Source: Sulfitobacter sp. THAF37 (GTDB taxonomy: Bacteria > Pseudomonadota > Alphaproteobacteria > Rhodobacterales > Rhodobacteraceae). From it: 64,000 nt of DNA. This document shows positions 8,486 to 17,319 of the stretch, in pieces (within the stretch, counting starts at the first letter, position 1; every line of letters begins with the position of its first letter). The position numbers and the translations under genes were made by a program. The stretch is from positions 1-64,000 of the forward strand of contig NZ_CP045377.1 in NCBI RefSeq assembly GCF_009363555.1. The letters are read 5' to 3'. The notes beneath the pieces were generated by a model. It did no database searches. It was given only the letters and a program-made list of their open reading frames with translations, and had not been told where the DNA came from.

Positions 8486-8870
8486 GGTGATTCAGCCCGA
8501 CGGATGGGCCAAGGCAAAGGGCTATGCCAACGGCGTGAAGGCCGCCGGGCAGCAGATCTACATCGGGGGGCAGATCGGCTGGACCGCCGACCAGAAATTC
8601 GAGGCTCATGATTTCATCGGCCAGACCGAACAGGCGCTGCGCAACATCCTGGCGGTGCTTGAGGCGGCGGGCGGCAGGCCCGAGGACCTGGTCCGTCTGA
8701 CATGGTACATCACCGACAAACGCGAATACCTGGCCAAGCAGCGCGAGATGGGCGAGGTCTATCGCAAGGTGCTGGGCCGGAATTTCCCCGCCATGGCAAT
8801 GGTCGTCGTCGCGGGCCTGATCGAGGACGAAGCGCTGGTGGAGATCGAGGCGACGGCGGTCCTGCCGTAG
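8475..8870 (+). CDS. Rid-family (YjgF/YER057c/UK114) protein lacking the RidA arginine
   Basis: The 131-residue protein has the Rid fold, with GQIGW, the NILAVLEAAGG helix and a final VEIEATAVLP strand. RidA enzymes deaminate reactive enamines/imines and need an arginine in the PAR(S/T) segment before the final strand. Here that segment reads NFPAMAMVVVAG with no arginine, so deaminase activity of the RidA type is doubtful and the protein belongs to another Rid subfamily. It overlaps the thioesterase gene by 11 bases and is the last gene of the operon. Confidence 0.88.
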   Translation: MAHEVIQPDGWAKAKGYANGVKAAGQQIYIGGQIGWTADQKFEAHDFIGQTEQALRNILAVLEAAGGRPEDLVRLTWYITDKREYLAKQREMGEVYRKVLGRNFPAMAMVVVAGLIEDEALVEIEATAVLP

Positions 8871-9219
8871 GTTCGGTTGTCAGGTAGGACCTGTTCCGCG
8901 TCATGTCGCTGACCCCGACCGCGGGCGCATCACAACGGCAGTCCAGGCCACATTATGTCTGATCCTGGCCTGGCCCCCGCGACAACGCAAAACCGTCAGA
9001 AAATGCCCGCCCAAGGGGCGGTCGGGCTAGTGAAGGTCGGCAGAGCGGACGAAGCCAGCTTTCGCTACGGTTGCGCGAAGGTCAGCTTCTCTGATCAGGG
9101 ATGATCAAAAACGGTCGTTTTCGCTTGTGACAAAAACGCATGAGTTTTGGCCAAAAATCAGGCTTTGGGCGCGTTTAGCTTGCCTCTCACATGCCATAAA
9201 AACGCCGTCAGAGGCATCT
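8871..9219. other. 349-bp gap with a hairpin and no recognisable gene
   Basis: No credible coding frame is seen. A hairpin at 9005-9026 (GCCCGCCC against GGGCGGTCGGGC, with a bulge) could terminate the ABC operon, and CCAGGCCA/TGGCCTGG (from about 8943) form a second, looser inverted repeat. The right half is A/T-richer, like the methyltransferase gene it borders, and may have arrived with it. Confidence 0.4.
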
Positions 9220-10011
9220 CTATTTGTACCCAACCGCCACATGCACAGCGTCTGGGTAAACCAGCCGATCCCCTTGAACGTAGTCTGATAGGGCCTCGGT
9301 AACCTCGTCGATCAGTGCTTTCTGGGCCGCTTCGGCAAGTCCTGCAAACGCGCCTGCAATGGGCATCGACCCAAGATGTAAAGGTACAAACTCCGGCGCG
9401 AGCGGCACGTCAATCATGAGCTTTTGTCGATGAACTGCCACATTGGTGAATCCTTGGGCGCTCAACTGTTCTTTTAGATCATCTTGAGACGGTGTTTGTC
9501 GTTGGGAGCGTTGCTTATTCGCAATCTCAGCTGAAATGTGATGCTCGACCGCAGCACAGATTGCGTTTGTATATGGGCTATGCCCGTCCCAAATTGAGAA
9601 AGCCAAACGTCCGCCCGGAACAAGTAGCCGCAAAAACTCTTTGAGAGCCTGGGGTTTGTCAGGGAAGTAATGGTAGCCGTGTTGCGACAGGATGACATCG
9701 TAAGTTTCCGACGGTAGACCGCTGTCGCAGACATCGCTCTCGATCCAGTTGACGTCGAGGCCATCCGCCAGTTCCTGTGCCGTTGCAAGCATTGGCGCGT
9801 TAATATCGAGGCCGTCTACCCTTCCATTTGGCCCGACTTTCTCCTTTGCCATCCGCGTCGTCACGCCTGTTCCGCATGCAACATCCAAAACACTTTCGGA
9901 CTTTTGAAGTGATACCAGATCAATTAGCGCCTCGGCCCACCGACCAAACCAAAGGGGCACCATGACCTCTTCGTAGATTTGTGGGCCATTGCCCACTAGC
10001 TGGAACGTCAC
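9220..10011 (-). CDS. Class I SAM-dependent methyltransferase
   Basis: The 263-residue protein has the Rossmann methyltransferase motifs VLDVACGTGVTTRMA (motif I, about residues 42-56), a GLDINAPML acidic segment, and LRLLVPGGRLAFSIW (motifs III/post). It resembles the UbiE/COQ5-like group of uncharacterised methyltransferases. I prefer GTG at 10011 as start, because AGGTGA lies five bases upstream and the protein then begins with the family-typical TFQLVGN; a longer form from 10074 is possible. Base composition is visibly lower in GC than in the surrounding genes, and the gene has no functional partner nearby, both signs of horizontal acquisition. Substrate unknown. Confidence 0.85.
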   Translation of the reverse strand: MTFQLVGNGPQIYEEVMVPLWFGRWAEALIDLVSLQKSESVLDVACGTGVTTRMAKEKVGPNGRVDGLDINAPMLATAQELADGLDVNWIESDVCDSGLPSETYDVILSQHGYHYFPDKPQALKEFLRLLVPGGRLAFSIWDGHSPYTNAICAAVEHHISAEIANKQRSQRQTPSQDDLKEQLSAQGFTNVAVHRQKLMIDVPLAPEFVPLHLGSMPIAGAFAGLAEAAQKALIDEVTEALSDYVQGDRLVYPDAVHVAVGYK

Positions 10012-10295
10012 GGCTTTCACCTTTCTCGCTGCACGGATTGGAGCAGGATACACACCAGCAAACTCAGCAGTCAAATTTCTACAGAGCCTGTGACAATAAC
10101 GCCATGACAGAATCTCCTAGTCAAAAATGGTGGCTTCTGTCACTTGTTTCGCAGCATGACGACAGAGCAGGCTTTGGTACGCTTGGCAGCATCCGTCAAA
10201 CTGGGCTCATACCCGCCATTTTCCGCATCGCAGCGGAAAAAGCGACCTTCGCGCAGGATCCCGCCCTTGTCCGCAACCGACCCGGGCACCGCGCC

Positions 10296-11219
10296 TTATT
10301 TTACAGGCGTGCTGTTGATCACCGGATGCCGGATGGAGCCGATGCCCTGCATATGCGCCTCGATCACGTCACCGGGCCAGAGCCACTCTTGCGGATCGCG
10401 GCCCGCGCCCACGCCTTCGGGCGTGCCCGAGGCGATGATGTCCCCCGGCTCAAGCGTGATGCCGGTGCTGAGATCGGCGATCAGCTCGTCCACCTTGAAC
10501 AGCATCTTGGCGGTGTTCGAGCTTTGCTTTTTCACGCCATTGACCGTCAGCCACAGATCCAGCACCTGCGGGTCGGGAATTTCATCCGCCGTGACGATAC
10601 AGGGGCCGAAGGGCGCGTAGCTGTCCATGCCCTTGGAAAAGATCCATTGACCCGCGCGGCGGTTGTCCCGTGCCGAGATGTCGATGATGACCGAATAGCC
10701 GAACACATGCGACAGAGCGGTGTCGCGTGGCACCTGCTGGGCGCGGGTGCCGATGATGACGGCCAGTTCGACCTCCCAATCGAGCTGCTGTGTCATATCG
10801 GCGTTGTGCCGGACCGGGTCGTCCGGGCCGATCACCGCGGTCGGCGGCTTGGAAAAGACGACGGGTTGTTTGGGCAGGTCCGGCTGGGTGTCCAGCGCCT
10901 TGGCGCTTTCGGCGACGTGGTCGAGATAGTTCAGCCCGATGCCGAAGATGTTCTTGCGCGGGCGCGGGATCGGGGCCAGCAGCTTGACGTTGTGCAGGGG
11001 GAGGGCGCTGGCGTTGCCCCAGTCGCCCCGCGCCGCCTGAAGCGCCGCCTGCAGACGGGTCACGGCGGTCGGGCCGAGGTCGATGAAGTCCAGCATCCGA
11101 TGCGGCAGATCCAGCCCTGCACCCGCCCCGAATTCGGCCACATCGACCACGGTGGCATCCTGCAGAACGCCCAGGCGCGGGGCGGCTTCAACATGGGCTT
11201 GGTAGGTAACGAGTTTCAT
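10296..11219 (-). CDS. Fumarylacetoacetate-hydrolase-family protein
   Basis: The 307-residue protein has the FAH fold. An N-terminal domain of about 75 residues is followed by PRPRKNIFGIGLNYLDHVAE, the metal-binding glutamates in DWEVELAVIIG, and the C-terminal IASGTPEGVGAGR. Family members cleave or decarboxylate 2-oxo acids (fumarylpyruvate, acylpyruvates, keto-deoxy sugars) in aromatic or sugar catabolism. A MarR regulator lies upstream in the same direction, 109 bp away. The specific substrate cannot be told. Confidence 0.88.
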   Translation of the reverse strand: MKLVTYQAHVEAAPRLGVLQDATVVDVAEFGAGAGLDLPHRMLDFIDLGPTAVTRLQAALQAARGDWGNASALPLHNVKLLAPIPRPRKNIFGIGLNYLDHVAESAKALDTQPDLPKQPVVFSKPPTAVIGPDDPVRHNADMTQQLDWEVELAVIIGTRAQQVPRDTALSHVFGYSVIIDISARDNRRAGQWIFSKGMDSYAPFGPCIVTADEIPDPQVLDLWLTVNGVKKQSSNTAKMLFKVDELIADLSTGITLEPGDIIASGTPEGVGAGRDPQEWLWPGDVIEAHMQGIGSIRHPVINSTPVK

Positions 11220-11328
11220 GTCTGTCCTCTTGACTGTTGGCAGCAGGTGTCGCCCGGCCCGGCTCCGGGGGCAATGTCGCCGCACCCCGTGCACGACCGG
11301 TCTGCGCCGGGGTAAATCAATGTTCCCG

Positions 11329-11769
11329 TCACACGCCGGCCTCGGCGCGGTGCAGCAGGTCCCGGATCTGGTCCAGATCGTCCGCGTCCAGTCCGGCGAA
11401 CAGGCGGTCCACCAGCGTCGCGTGACCGGCTGCCAGCGTCTCGAACCGGGCGCGGCCCTCTTCGGACAGGCTCACGTGGACCACGCGCCGGTCCTCCTGC
11501 CCCGACATGCGGATGACAAGACCGTCCTTTTCAAGCCGGTCCACCACGGTGGAAGCATTGCCGTTCGAGACCAGCAGCATCTGGCTGAGCGTGCTCATCT
11601 TCACCGGCTTGTCCGACCGATAGAGCGCCGCCATCACGTCAAAGCGCGGCAGCGTGGTATCGTGGCTCACACGCATGTAATCCCGCAGGGTGTTCTCTGT
11701 CTGGCGGGTCAGGCGCATGAGCCTGATCCAGGTGCGCAGACGTCTTTGGGCTAGGCTATCGCCGCGCAT
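11329..11769 (-). CDS. MarR-family transcriptional regulator
   Basis: The 146-residue winged-helix regulator has a recognition region LVSNGNASTVVDRLEKDGL (about residues 64-82) and the DRR-containing wing GQEDRRVVHVSLSEEG. It reads toward the FAH-family gene downstream and probably controls it, as MarR proteins often control aromatic-acid catabolic genes. AGGA lies upstream of the ATG at 11769. No operator palindrome stood out. Ligand unknown. Confidence 0.9.
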   Translation of the reverse strand: MRGDSLAQRRLRTWIRLMRLTRQTENTLRDYMRVSHDTTLPRFDVMAALYRSDKPVKMSTLSQMLLVSNGNASTVVDRLEKDGLVIRMSGQEDRRVVHVSLSEEGRARFETLAAGHATLVDRLFAGLDADDLDQIRDLLHRAEAGV

Positions 11770-11833
11770 CGCGGGGTCCTCCGATTACCCCTGATCGGGC
11801 GTTCTGCAAGGCTACTGCCGACTTGGGCGGCAT

Positions 11834-12526
11834 TCAACCTTGCGCACCGCGCCAGAGCAGCGCCGCCGCATCGCCGATGCCAAAGACCGGCCGCCCTGTG
11901 GCCTGACGGATGCGATCCGCATAGGGCGGCAGGTTGCCGCATTCCAGCAGGAAACAGGCCAGCCGAGGATCCTTTGCCACCATCCCGGCGGCGAGGCTGG
12001 CGCAATAGGTGCCGATCGCCTCGGCGTTCAGGGTATCGGGCTGTTCCGACTTGGGGCGCAGGATGGCCTCGGCAAAGGCGGTGCAGCCCTGCACCCCCGC
12101 CACATGCACGGCGGCGGGGTCAATCCCGGCAGAGGCCAACCCGCCCGCCAGCAGGCTCTGGCGCGACGCGGTCAGGATGCCGACAGGGCGGTTGCCGGAT
12201 GCCAGCCGCAGCGCGGGGTAGAGCGACAGCGCCGACAGCATCACCGGGATCTTCACCGCCGCCGCCAGTTCCTCCTGGATGTGCACCAGAAAGCCGCAGG
12301 TCGAAACCAGGCCGACCGCGCCCTCTGCCTCCAGCGCGCGGGCCGCGTCGATAAAGGCCGCCGTCAGCGCGGGCGGGGGCGCAGTCCCCTGCACGATCTC
12401 GGTCGATCCCGCCCCCGGCACGACACGCAGCCGCACCGGAAAGGGATAGCTGTCGGCATTGCCCGCATCGCCCGGAATCCGGGGGAACGCCGTGTCCAGC
12501 ATCAGGACGCCGACAAAGCCGCTCAT
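11834..12526 (-). CDS. Aspartate/glutamate-racemase-superfamily protein
   Basis: The 230-residue protein has the two-cysteine arrangement of the Asp/Glu/hydantoin racemase superfamily: VSTCGF at about residues 80-85 and LLECGNLPPY near residue 195. These are the usual general acid/base positions. The superfamily includes aspartate and hydantoin racemases, maleate isomerase and arylmalonate decarboxylase, and the sequence does not decide among them. ATG 12526 follows GAGAGG at eight bases, and the upstream GTG at 12535 is less likely. It lies 12 bp after the DeoR-type regulator in the same direction, so both may be on one transcript. Confidence 0.8.
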   Translation of the reverse strand: MSGFVGVLMLDTAFPRIPGDAGNADSYPFPVRLRVVPGAGSTEIVQGTAPPPALTAAFIDAARALEAEGAVGLVSTCGFLVHIQEELAAAVKIPVMLSALSLYPALRLASGNRPVGILTASRQSLLAGGLASAGIDPAAVHVAGVQGCTAFAEAILRPKSEQPDTLNAEAIGTYCASLAAGMVAKDPRLACFLLECGNLPPYADRIRQATGRPVFGIGDAAALLWRGAQG

Positions 12527-12538
12527 GCCGCGCACCTC

Positions 12539-13297
12539 TCAGGCATAATGCACCCTGGTGCCCGCGTTTTCGCAAAAGCGGCGGCATTCGTCGGACAGCG
12601 GGCGGTCCGTGACAAAGCGGTCCACGTCCGCCATGGAGGCGATGCGCGCCGGGGCCTTTCGCCCGAACTTGGAACTGTCCGCGGCCAGGAAAACTTCCTG
12701 CGACTGCTGGATGATGGTCTTGCTGACACCGACCTCCTGCACGTCGAAATCCAGAATATCGCCATCGTGACGCAGGGCGGAACAGCCGATCACGGCATAG
12801 TCAAAGCGGAACTGCCGGATGGTCTGGGTCGCGAGGTCGCCCACCAGCCCGCCGTCGGACCGGCGCAGATGGCCGCCGGTGACGATGACCTCGATGTTGG
12901 GGTTTTCCGACAGGATCACGGCGATGTTGATGTTGTTGGTCACGACCAGAAGACCCTCGTGGCGCAGCAGTTCGATGGCCACCGCCTCTGTCGTCGTGCC
13001 GATGTTCAGAAAGACGGAACAGTCGTTGGGAATGAACTGCGCGCAGGCGCGGCCGATGTCCACCTTGGCCGCCTGGTTCAGCTCGCGCCGTTCACTGTAG
13101 CCGATGTTGGTGGTGGTGGAGGGCAGCACCGCCCCGCCATGCACCCGTTCGAGCCGACCGTCATCGGCCAGCTCCGTCAGGTCGCGGCGGATGGTTTGGG
13201 GGGTGACGCCAAAATGCTCCACCAGCCCCTCGACCGTGACCTTGCCCTCACGGCGGGCGATCTGGATGATCTCCGGTTTGCGCAGGGTTTGGCTCAT
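12539..13297 (-). CDS. glpR: DeoR-family regulator, probable glycerol-3-phosphate repressor
   Basis: The 252-residue protein has an N-terminal DeoR helix-turn-helix (VTVEGLVEHFGVTPQTIRRD, about residues 19-38, then LERVHGGAV) and a C-terminal sugar-phosphate sensing domain with NIGTTTEAVA and VVTNNINIA. It is divergent from glpD, the first gene of a full glycerol-3-phosphate operon, which makes GlpR by far the most likely identity. The ATG at 13297 is the start that leaves the standard DeoR N-terminus. The intergenic space holds a repeated GAACGTA element that may be its operator. Confidence 0.88.
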   Translation of the reverse strand: MSQTLRKPEIIQIARREGKVTVEGLVEHFGVTPQTIRRDLTELADDGRLERVHGGAVLPSTTTNIGYSERRELNQAAKVDIGRACAQFIPNDCSVFLNIGTTTEAVAIELLRHEGLLVVTNNINIAVILSENPNIEVIVTGGHLRRSDGGLVGDLATQTIRQFRFDYAVIGCSALRHDGDILDFDVQEVGVSKTIIQQSQEVFLAADSSKFGRKAPARIASMADVDRFVTDRPLSDECRRFCENAGTRVHYA

Positions 13298-13549
13298 TCC
13301 ACGCCTCGAATCGAAAGAATGGGACCTTGCTACACCCATCCGGCGGCCTGCGTCACCCGATTCAACGCGCATCGGCGCCTCGACAGGCCGCCAAAGCGGC
13401 AAACCCGCACCTGAAACGCGCGAAATTTGCCCGCTGTTTCAGATGGATATCAGAAACCGCGCATAAACGAACGTAAACCTCTTCCTTTTGAACGTATTAT
13501 TTGCGAGTTTCCCGAAAAGCGAAAATTGAATCGCTTGGGGGAGGACGTC
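13298..13549. promoter_or_regulatory. glpR-glpD intergenic control region
   Basis: The 252-bp space contains two direct GAACGTA elements (13469-13475 and 13490-13496), spaced 21 bp or two helical turns, in an AT-rich stretch next to glpD. E. coli GlpR sites contain GTTCG/CGAAC elements, so these are reasonable operator candidates. A Shine-Dalgarno GGGGGAGG (about 13537-13544) precedes the glpD start. Confidence 0.4.
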
Positions 13550-15133
13550 ATGACGCCGGAATACGACCTGCTGGTGATCGGCGGGGGCATCAACGGCTGC
13601 GGCATTGCGCGCGACGCCACGGGTAGGGGTCTTTCCGTCTGCCTGGCCGAGATGAACGACATAGGCTCCGCCACCTCCGCATCGTCCACCAAGCTGTTTC
13701 ACGGCGGATTGCGCTATCTGGAATATTTCGAGGTGCGCCTGGTGCGCGAAGCACTGGTGGAGCGTGAAACGCTGCTGCGCGCCATGCCGCACATCGCCTG
13801 GCCGATGCGTTTCGTCCTGCCCTACCACCCGTCCATGCGGTTCGACACGACCACGCCGACCTCCAAGCTGCTGAACACCGTGATGCCCTGGATGAAGGGG
13901 CGCAGACCCGCCTGGCTGATCCGGCTGGGGCTGTTCATGTATGACAATCTGGGCGGTCGCAAGATCCTGCCCGGCACAACCAGCGTGGACCTGCACAACA
14001 GCCCCGAAGGCGCGCCGCTGAAGCCCAAATTCGAACATGCCTATGAATATTCCGATTGCTGGGTCGAGGATTCGCGTCTGGTGGTGCTGAATGCCCGCGA
14101 TGCGCAGGCCCGCGGCGCGCGCATCCTGTCGCGGCACAAGGTCACTGGCGCGGAACCGTCGGAGGGTGGCTGGACAGTCACCATGCAGGACACCAATACC
14201 GGGCAGACGGTGAAGGCCACCGCGCGGATGATCGTCAACGCGGCGGGGCCCTGGGTGGGTGACGTGCTTCGCGGCACGATCCGCAGCAACCAGACCGGCG
14301 GCGTGCGGCTGGTCCGGGGCAGCCATATCGTGACGAAACGTCTGTTCGAGCATGACAAATGCTATTTCTTTCAGGGCACGGACGGGCGGATCATCTTTGC
14401 CATCCCCTATGAGACGGATTTCACCCTGATCGGCACCACCGATCAGGAACACCACGACCCGGACACCAAGCCCGAATGCACCCCCGAAGAGCAGAGGTAC
14501 CTCGTTGATTTCGTGAACGAATACCTGGCCGATCCGATCTCGACCGACGACATCGTATGGACCTATTCGGGGGTCCGCCCGCTTTATGACGACGGGGCCA
14601 CCAGCGCGACGGCGGCGACCCGCGATTACACCATCCATCTGGATCAAAGCCGGGGCGCGCCCGCCGTCAATGTCTTTGGCGGCAAGATCACGACCTACCG
14701 CCGGCTGGCCGAAAGCGCGCTGGAGAAGGTGGGCGAAGTGCTGCACGTCAAGGGGCCCTGGACGGCGGGCGTGCCGCTGCCGGGCGGCGATTTCCCGGTG
14801 GACGGGGTGCTGACGCTGATCGACGGGCTGGTGCGCGACTACAGCTTCCTGGACCCGGCCTGGGCGCGGCGGCTTGTCCGCGCCTATGGGACGCAGGCCC
14901 GCGCCATACTGGGTGATGCGGCAGAGGCCGCCGATCTGGGCCGCCATTTCGGCGCGACCTTGACGGAGCGTGAAGTCCGCTGGCTGATGGAAAACGAATA
15001 CGTGCAACGCGCCGAGGATGTCGTCTGGCGGCGCAGCAAGCTGGGTCTGCGCATGACGGCAGACGAAATCGCGGCGCTTGACGACTGGATCGCCGACGCG
15101 GCGGATCGCGGATTGTCGGCGGCGGCGGAGTAG
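13550..15133 (+). CDS. glpD: Aerobic glycerol-3-phosphate dehydrogenase
   Basis: The 527-residue flavoprotein oxidises glycerol-3-phosphate to dihydroxyacetone phosphate and passes electrons to the quinone pool at the inner face of the membrane. It opens with YDLLVIGGGINGCGIARDA (FAD-binding GxGxxG), then SSTKLFHGGLRYLE, both diagnostic, and ends with the GlpD C-terminal helical domain (about residues 390-520). It starts the glpD-S-T-P-Q-U-V-K operon, with the order reported for rhizobial glycerol transport operons. The start follows a strong ribosome site. Confidence 0.95.
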   Translation: MTPEYDLLVIGGGINGCGIARDATGRGLSVCLAEMNDIGSATSASSTKLFHGGLRYLEYFEVRLVREALVERETLLRAMPHIAWPMRFVLPYHPSMRFDTTTPTSKLLNTVMPWMKGRRPAWLIRLGLFMYDNLGGRKILPGTTSVDLHNSPEGAPLKPKFEHAYEYSDCWVEDSRLVVLNARDAQARGARILSRHKVTGAEPSEGGWTVTMQDTNTGQTVKATARMIVNAAGPWVGDVLRGTIRSNQTGGVRLVRGSHIVTKRLFEHDKCYFFQGTDGRIIFAIPYETDFTLIGTTDQEHHDPDTKPECTPEEQRYLVDFVNEYLADPISTDDIVWTYSGVRPLYDDGATSATAATRDYTIHLDQSRGAPAVNVFGGKITTYRRLAESALEKVGEVLHVKGPWTAGVPLPGGDFPVDGVLTLIDGLVRDYSFLDPAWARRLVRAYGTQARAILGDAAEAADLGRHFGATLTEREVRWLMENEYVQRAEDVVWRRSKLGLRMTADEIAALDDWIADAADRGLSAAAE

Positions 15134-15143
15134 TGAGGTTAAG

Positions 15144-16232
15144 ATGACGCTGGAATTCAAAGGCGTGTCCAAGGTGGTGAACGGTGAAACCCATATCCAC
15201 CCGACAGACCTGACACTGGAGGCGGGCACGATGAACGTGCTCCTTGGCCCTACGTCTTCGGGCAAGACATCACTGATGCGCCTGATGGCCGGGCTGGACA
15301 TGCCGACCGGCGGCCAGGTCTGGTGGGAGGGCAAGGACGTCACCGGGATGCGGGTGCAGGACCGCAGGATCGCCATGGTCTACCAGCAGTTCATCAACTA
15401 CCCGTCGATGACGGTCTACGACAACATCGCCTCGCCCCTGCGGCTGATGGGCAAGTCGAAGGCCGAGATCGACACGGCCGTGAAACAGGCCGCCGCGCTG
15501 ATGCAGCTTGAGCCGATGCTTGACCGCAAACCGCTGGAGCTGTCGGGCGGGCAACAGCAGCGGTGCGCGCTGGCCCGCGCGCTGGTCAAGAACGCCGGGC
15601 TTGTCCTGCTGGACGAACCCCTGGCCAACCTCGACTACAAGCTGCGCGAGGAACTGCGCGTCGAGATCCCCAAGATCTTCGAACAATCCGGCGCCGTGTT
15701 CGTCTATGCCACCACCGAACCGGAGGAGGCGCTGCTGCTGGGCGGCAACACCGCGACCCTTTGGGAGGGTCGGGTGACGCAATTCGGCCCGACGCCCACG
15801 GTCTACCGCCAGCCGGTGGATGCAACCACGGCGCGGGTCTTCAGCGATCCGCCCATGAATTTCCTCGACGTGACCAAGCGGGGCGGCGAACTGACCTTCG
15901 GCAAGGGACAGACCGCGGTGGCCGAAGGGCCGCTGGCGGACCTTGCCGACGGCAGCTACATCGCCGGTTTCCGCCCCAACCACGTCGAACTGTCCCAGCC
16001 CGCGACCGGCGGCATCATGTTCGACACCCGGCTCAACGTGACCGAGCTGACCGGATCGGAAACCTTTGTCCACCTCGATTACGCGGGGCGCAGGTGGGTC
16101 GGGCTGATCCACGGCGTCCACGACCTGAAACTGGGCAGCACGCTGCCGGTCTATCTGGAGCCGCGTCATATCTACATCTTCAGCGAAACGGGCGAGCTGG
16201 TGGCACCGGCGTCCTACGCGCTGGCAGCCTGA
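15144..16232 (+). CDS. glpS: Glycerol ABC transporter ATPase GlpS
   Basis: The 362-residue cytoplasmic ATPase has Walker A GPTSSGKTS (about residues 35-43), a canonical signature LSGGQQQRCALARAL and Walker B LVLLDEPLANLD. A C-terminal TOBE-like domain follows from about residue 235. The position of the H-loop histidine (VTHD in MalK-type ATPases) reads ATTE, so the switch histidine is missing. Its partner GlpT has the complementary defect. Ten bases separate it from glpD. Confidence 0.9.
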   Translation: MTLEFKGVSKVVNGETHIHPTDLTLEAGTMNVLLGPTSSGKTSLMRLMAGLDMPTGGQVWWEGKDVTGMRVQDRRIAMVYQQFINYPSMTVYDNIASPLRLMGKSKAEIDTAVKQAAALMQLEPMLDRKPLELSGGQQQRCALARALVKNAGLVLLDEPLANLDYKLREELRVEIPKIFEQSGAVFVYATTEPEEALLLGGNTATLWEGRVTQFGPTPTVYRQPVDATTARVFSDPPMNFLDVTKRGGELTFGKGQTAVAEGPLADLADGSYIAGFRPNHVELSQPATGGIMFDTRLNVTELTGSETFVHLDYAGRRWVGLIHGVHDLKLGSTLPVYLEPRHIYIFSETGELVAPASYALAA

Positions 16233-16242
16233 GGAACGGGAC

Positions 16243-17319
16243 ATGGCAAAAATCACCCTCGACAACCTCGCCCATTCCTACCTGCCCAACCCGAAGGGCG
16301 AGGATGACTTTGCATTGAAGGAACTGAACCACGTCTGGACGGACGGCGAGGCCTATGCGCTGCTGGGGTCTTCGGGCTGCGGCAAGTCCACGCTGCTCAA
16401 CATCATCTCGGGCCTGCTGCATCCCAGCCAGGGCCGTATCCTGTTCGATGACAAGGACGTCACGGATGCCACCACCGCTGCGCGCAACATCGCGCAGGTG
16501 TTCCAGTTTCCGGTGGTCTACGACACGATGACGGTCCGGGACAATCTGGCCTTTCCCCTGCGCAACCGCGGGGAGCAGCCGGCCTATATCGCCGAGCGGG
16601 TGCAGAAGATCGCGCAGATGATCGGGATGGAGGACGAGCTGAACCGCCGGGCGCGGGGGCTGACGGCGGACGCCAAGCAGAAGATCAGCCTGGGCCGCGG
16701 GATGGTGCGCGAGGACGTGAATGCGCTGCTCTTTGACGAGCCGCTGACGGTGATCGACCCGCATATGAAGTGGGAACTGCGCACGCAGCTCAAATCGCTG
16801 CACCATGAATTCGGGCACACGATGATCTATGTCACCCACGACCAGACCGAGGCGCTGACCTTTGCCGACAAGGTGGTGGTGATGTACGATGGTCGCGTGG
16901 TGCAGATCGGCACCCCGCAAGAACTGTTCGAGCGGCCCGAACATACATTCGTCGGCTATTTCATCGGCTCGCCGGGGATGAACGTGATCCCCGCCGACGT
17001 CTCCGGCACGCAGGCGGTGGTCAATGGGACCCCGCTGGCCCTGCAGCAGAACTACGGCACGTTGACGGGTGATGTCGCCCTGGGTGTGCGGCCCGAGTTC
17101 GTGACCCTGACCCGGGGCGATGGCCTGCCGGTCAGGGTGCGCCGGGTCGAAGACGTGGGGCGGCACAAGATCGTCCGCGCCGATCTCTTTGGCAGGGAAA
17201 TCAGCATTGTCGCCGCCGAGGGGCAGGAGATTTCGGCCGATATGAATCATATCACCTTCGCGCCGGATCATGTGAACGTCTATGTCGACGACTGGCGCAA
17301 GGAAGGGGTGGCGGCATGA
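16243..17319 (+). CDS. glpT: Glycerol ABC transporter ATPase GlpT
   Basis: The 358-residue ATPase has an intact Walker A (GSSGCGKST, about residues 41-49), Walker B NALLFDEP and H-loop VTHDQTEAL. Its signature is degenerate: LTADAKQKISLGRG replaces LSGGQ, and the D-loop reads LTVIDPHMKW. Together with GlpS it should form a heterodimer with one consensus and one degenerate ATP site. Not to be confused with the E. coli GlpT antiporter. It overlaps glpP by four bases (ATGA). Confidence 0.9.
   Translation: MAKITLDNLAHSYLPNPKGEDDFALKELNHVWTDGEAYALLGSSGCGKSTLLNIISGLLHPSQGRILFDDKDVTDATTAARNIAQVFQFPVVYDTMTVRDNLAFPLRNRGEQPAYIAERVQKIAQMIGMEDELNRRARGLTADAKQKISLGRGMVREDVNALLFDEPLTVIDPHMKWELRTQLKSLHHEFGHTMIYVTHDQTEALTFADKVVVMYDGRVVQIGTPQELFERPEHTFVGYFIGSPGMNVIPADVSGTQAVVNGTPLALQQNYGTLTGDVALGVRPEFVTLTRGDGLPVRVRRVEDVGRHKIVRADLFGREISIVAAEGQEISADMNHITFAPDHVNVYVDDWRKEGVAA

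Noticed and set aside
13439..15376. A 645-codon open frame on the minus strand
   Set aside because: It is antisense to glpD and the start of glpS and has no domain signature.
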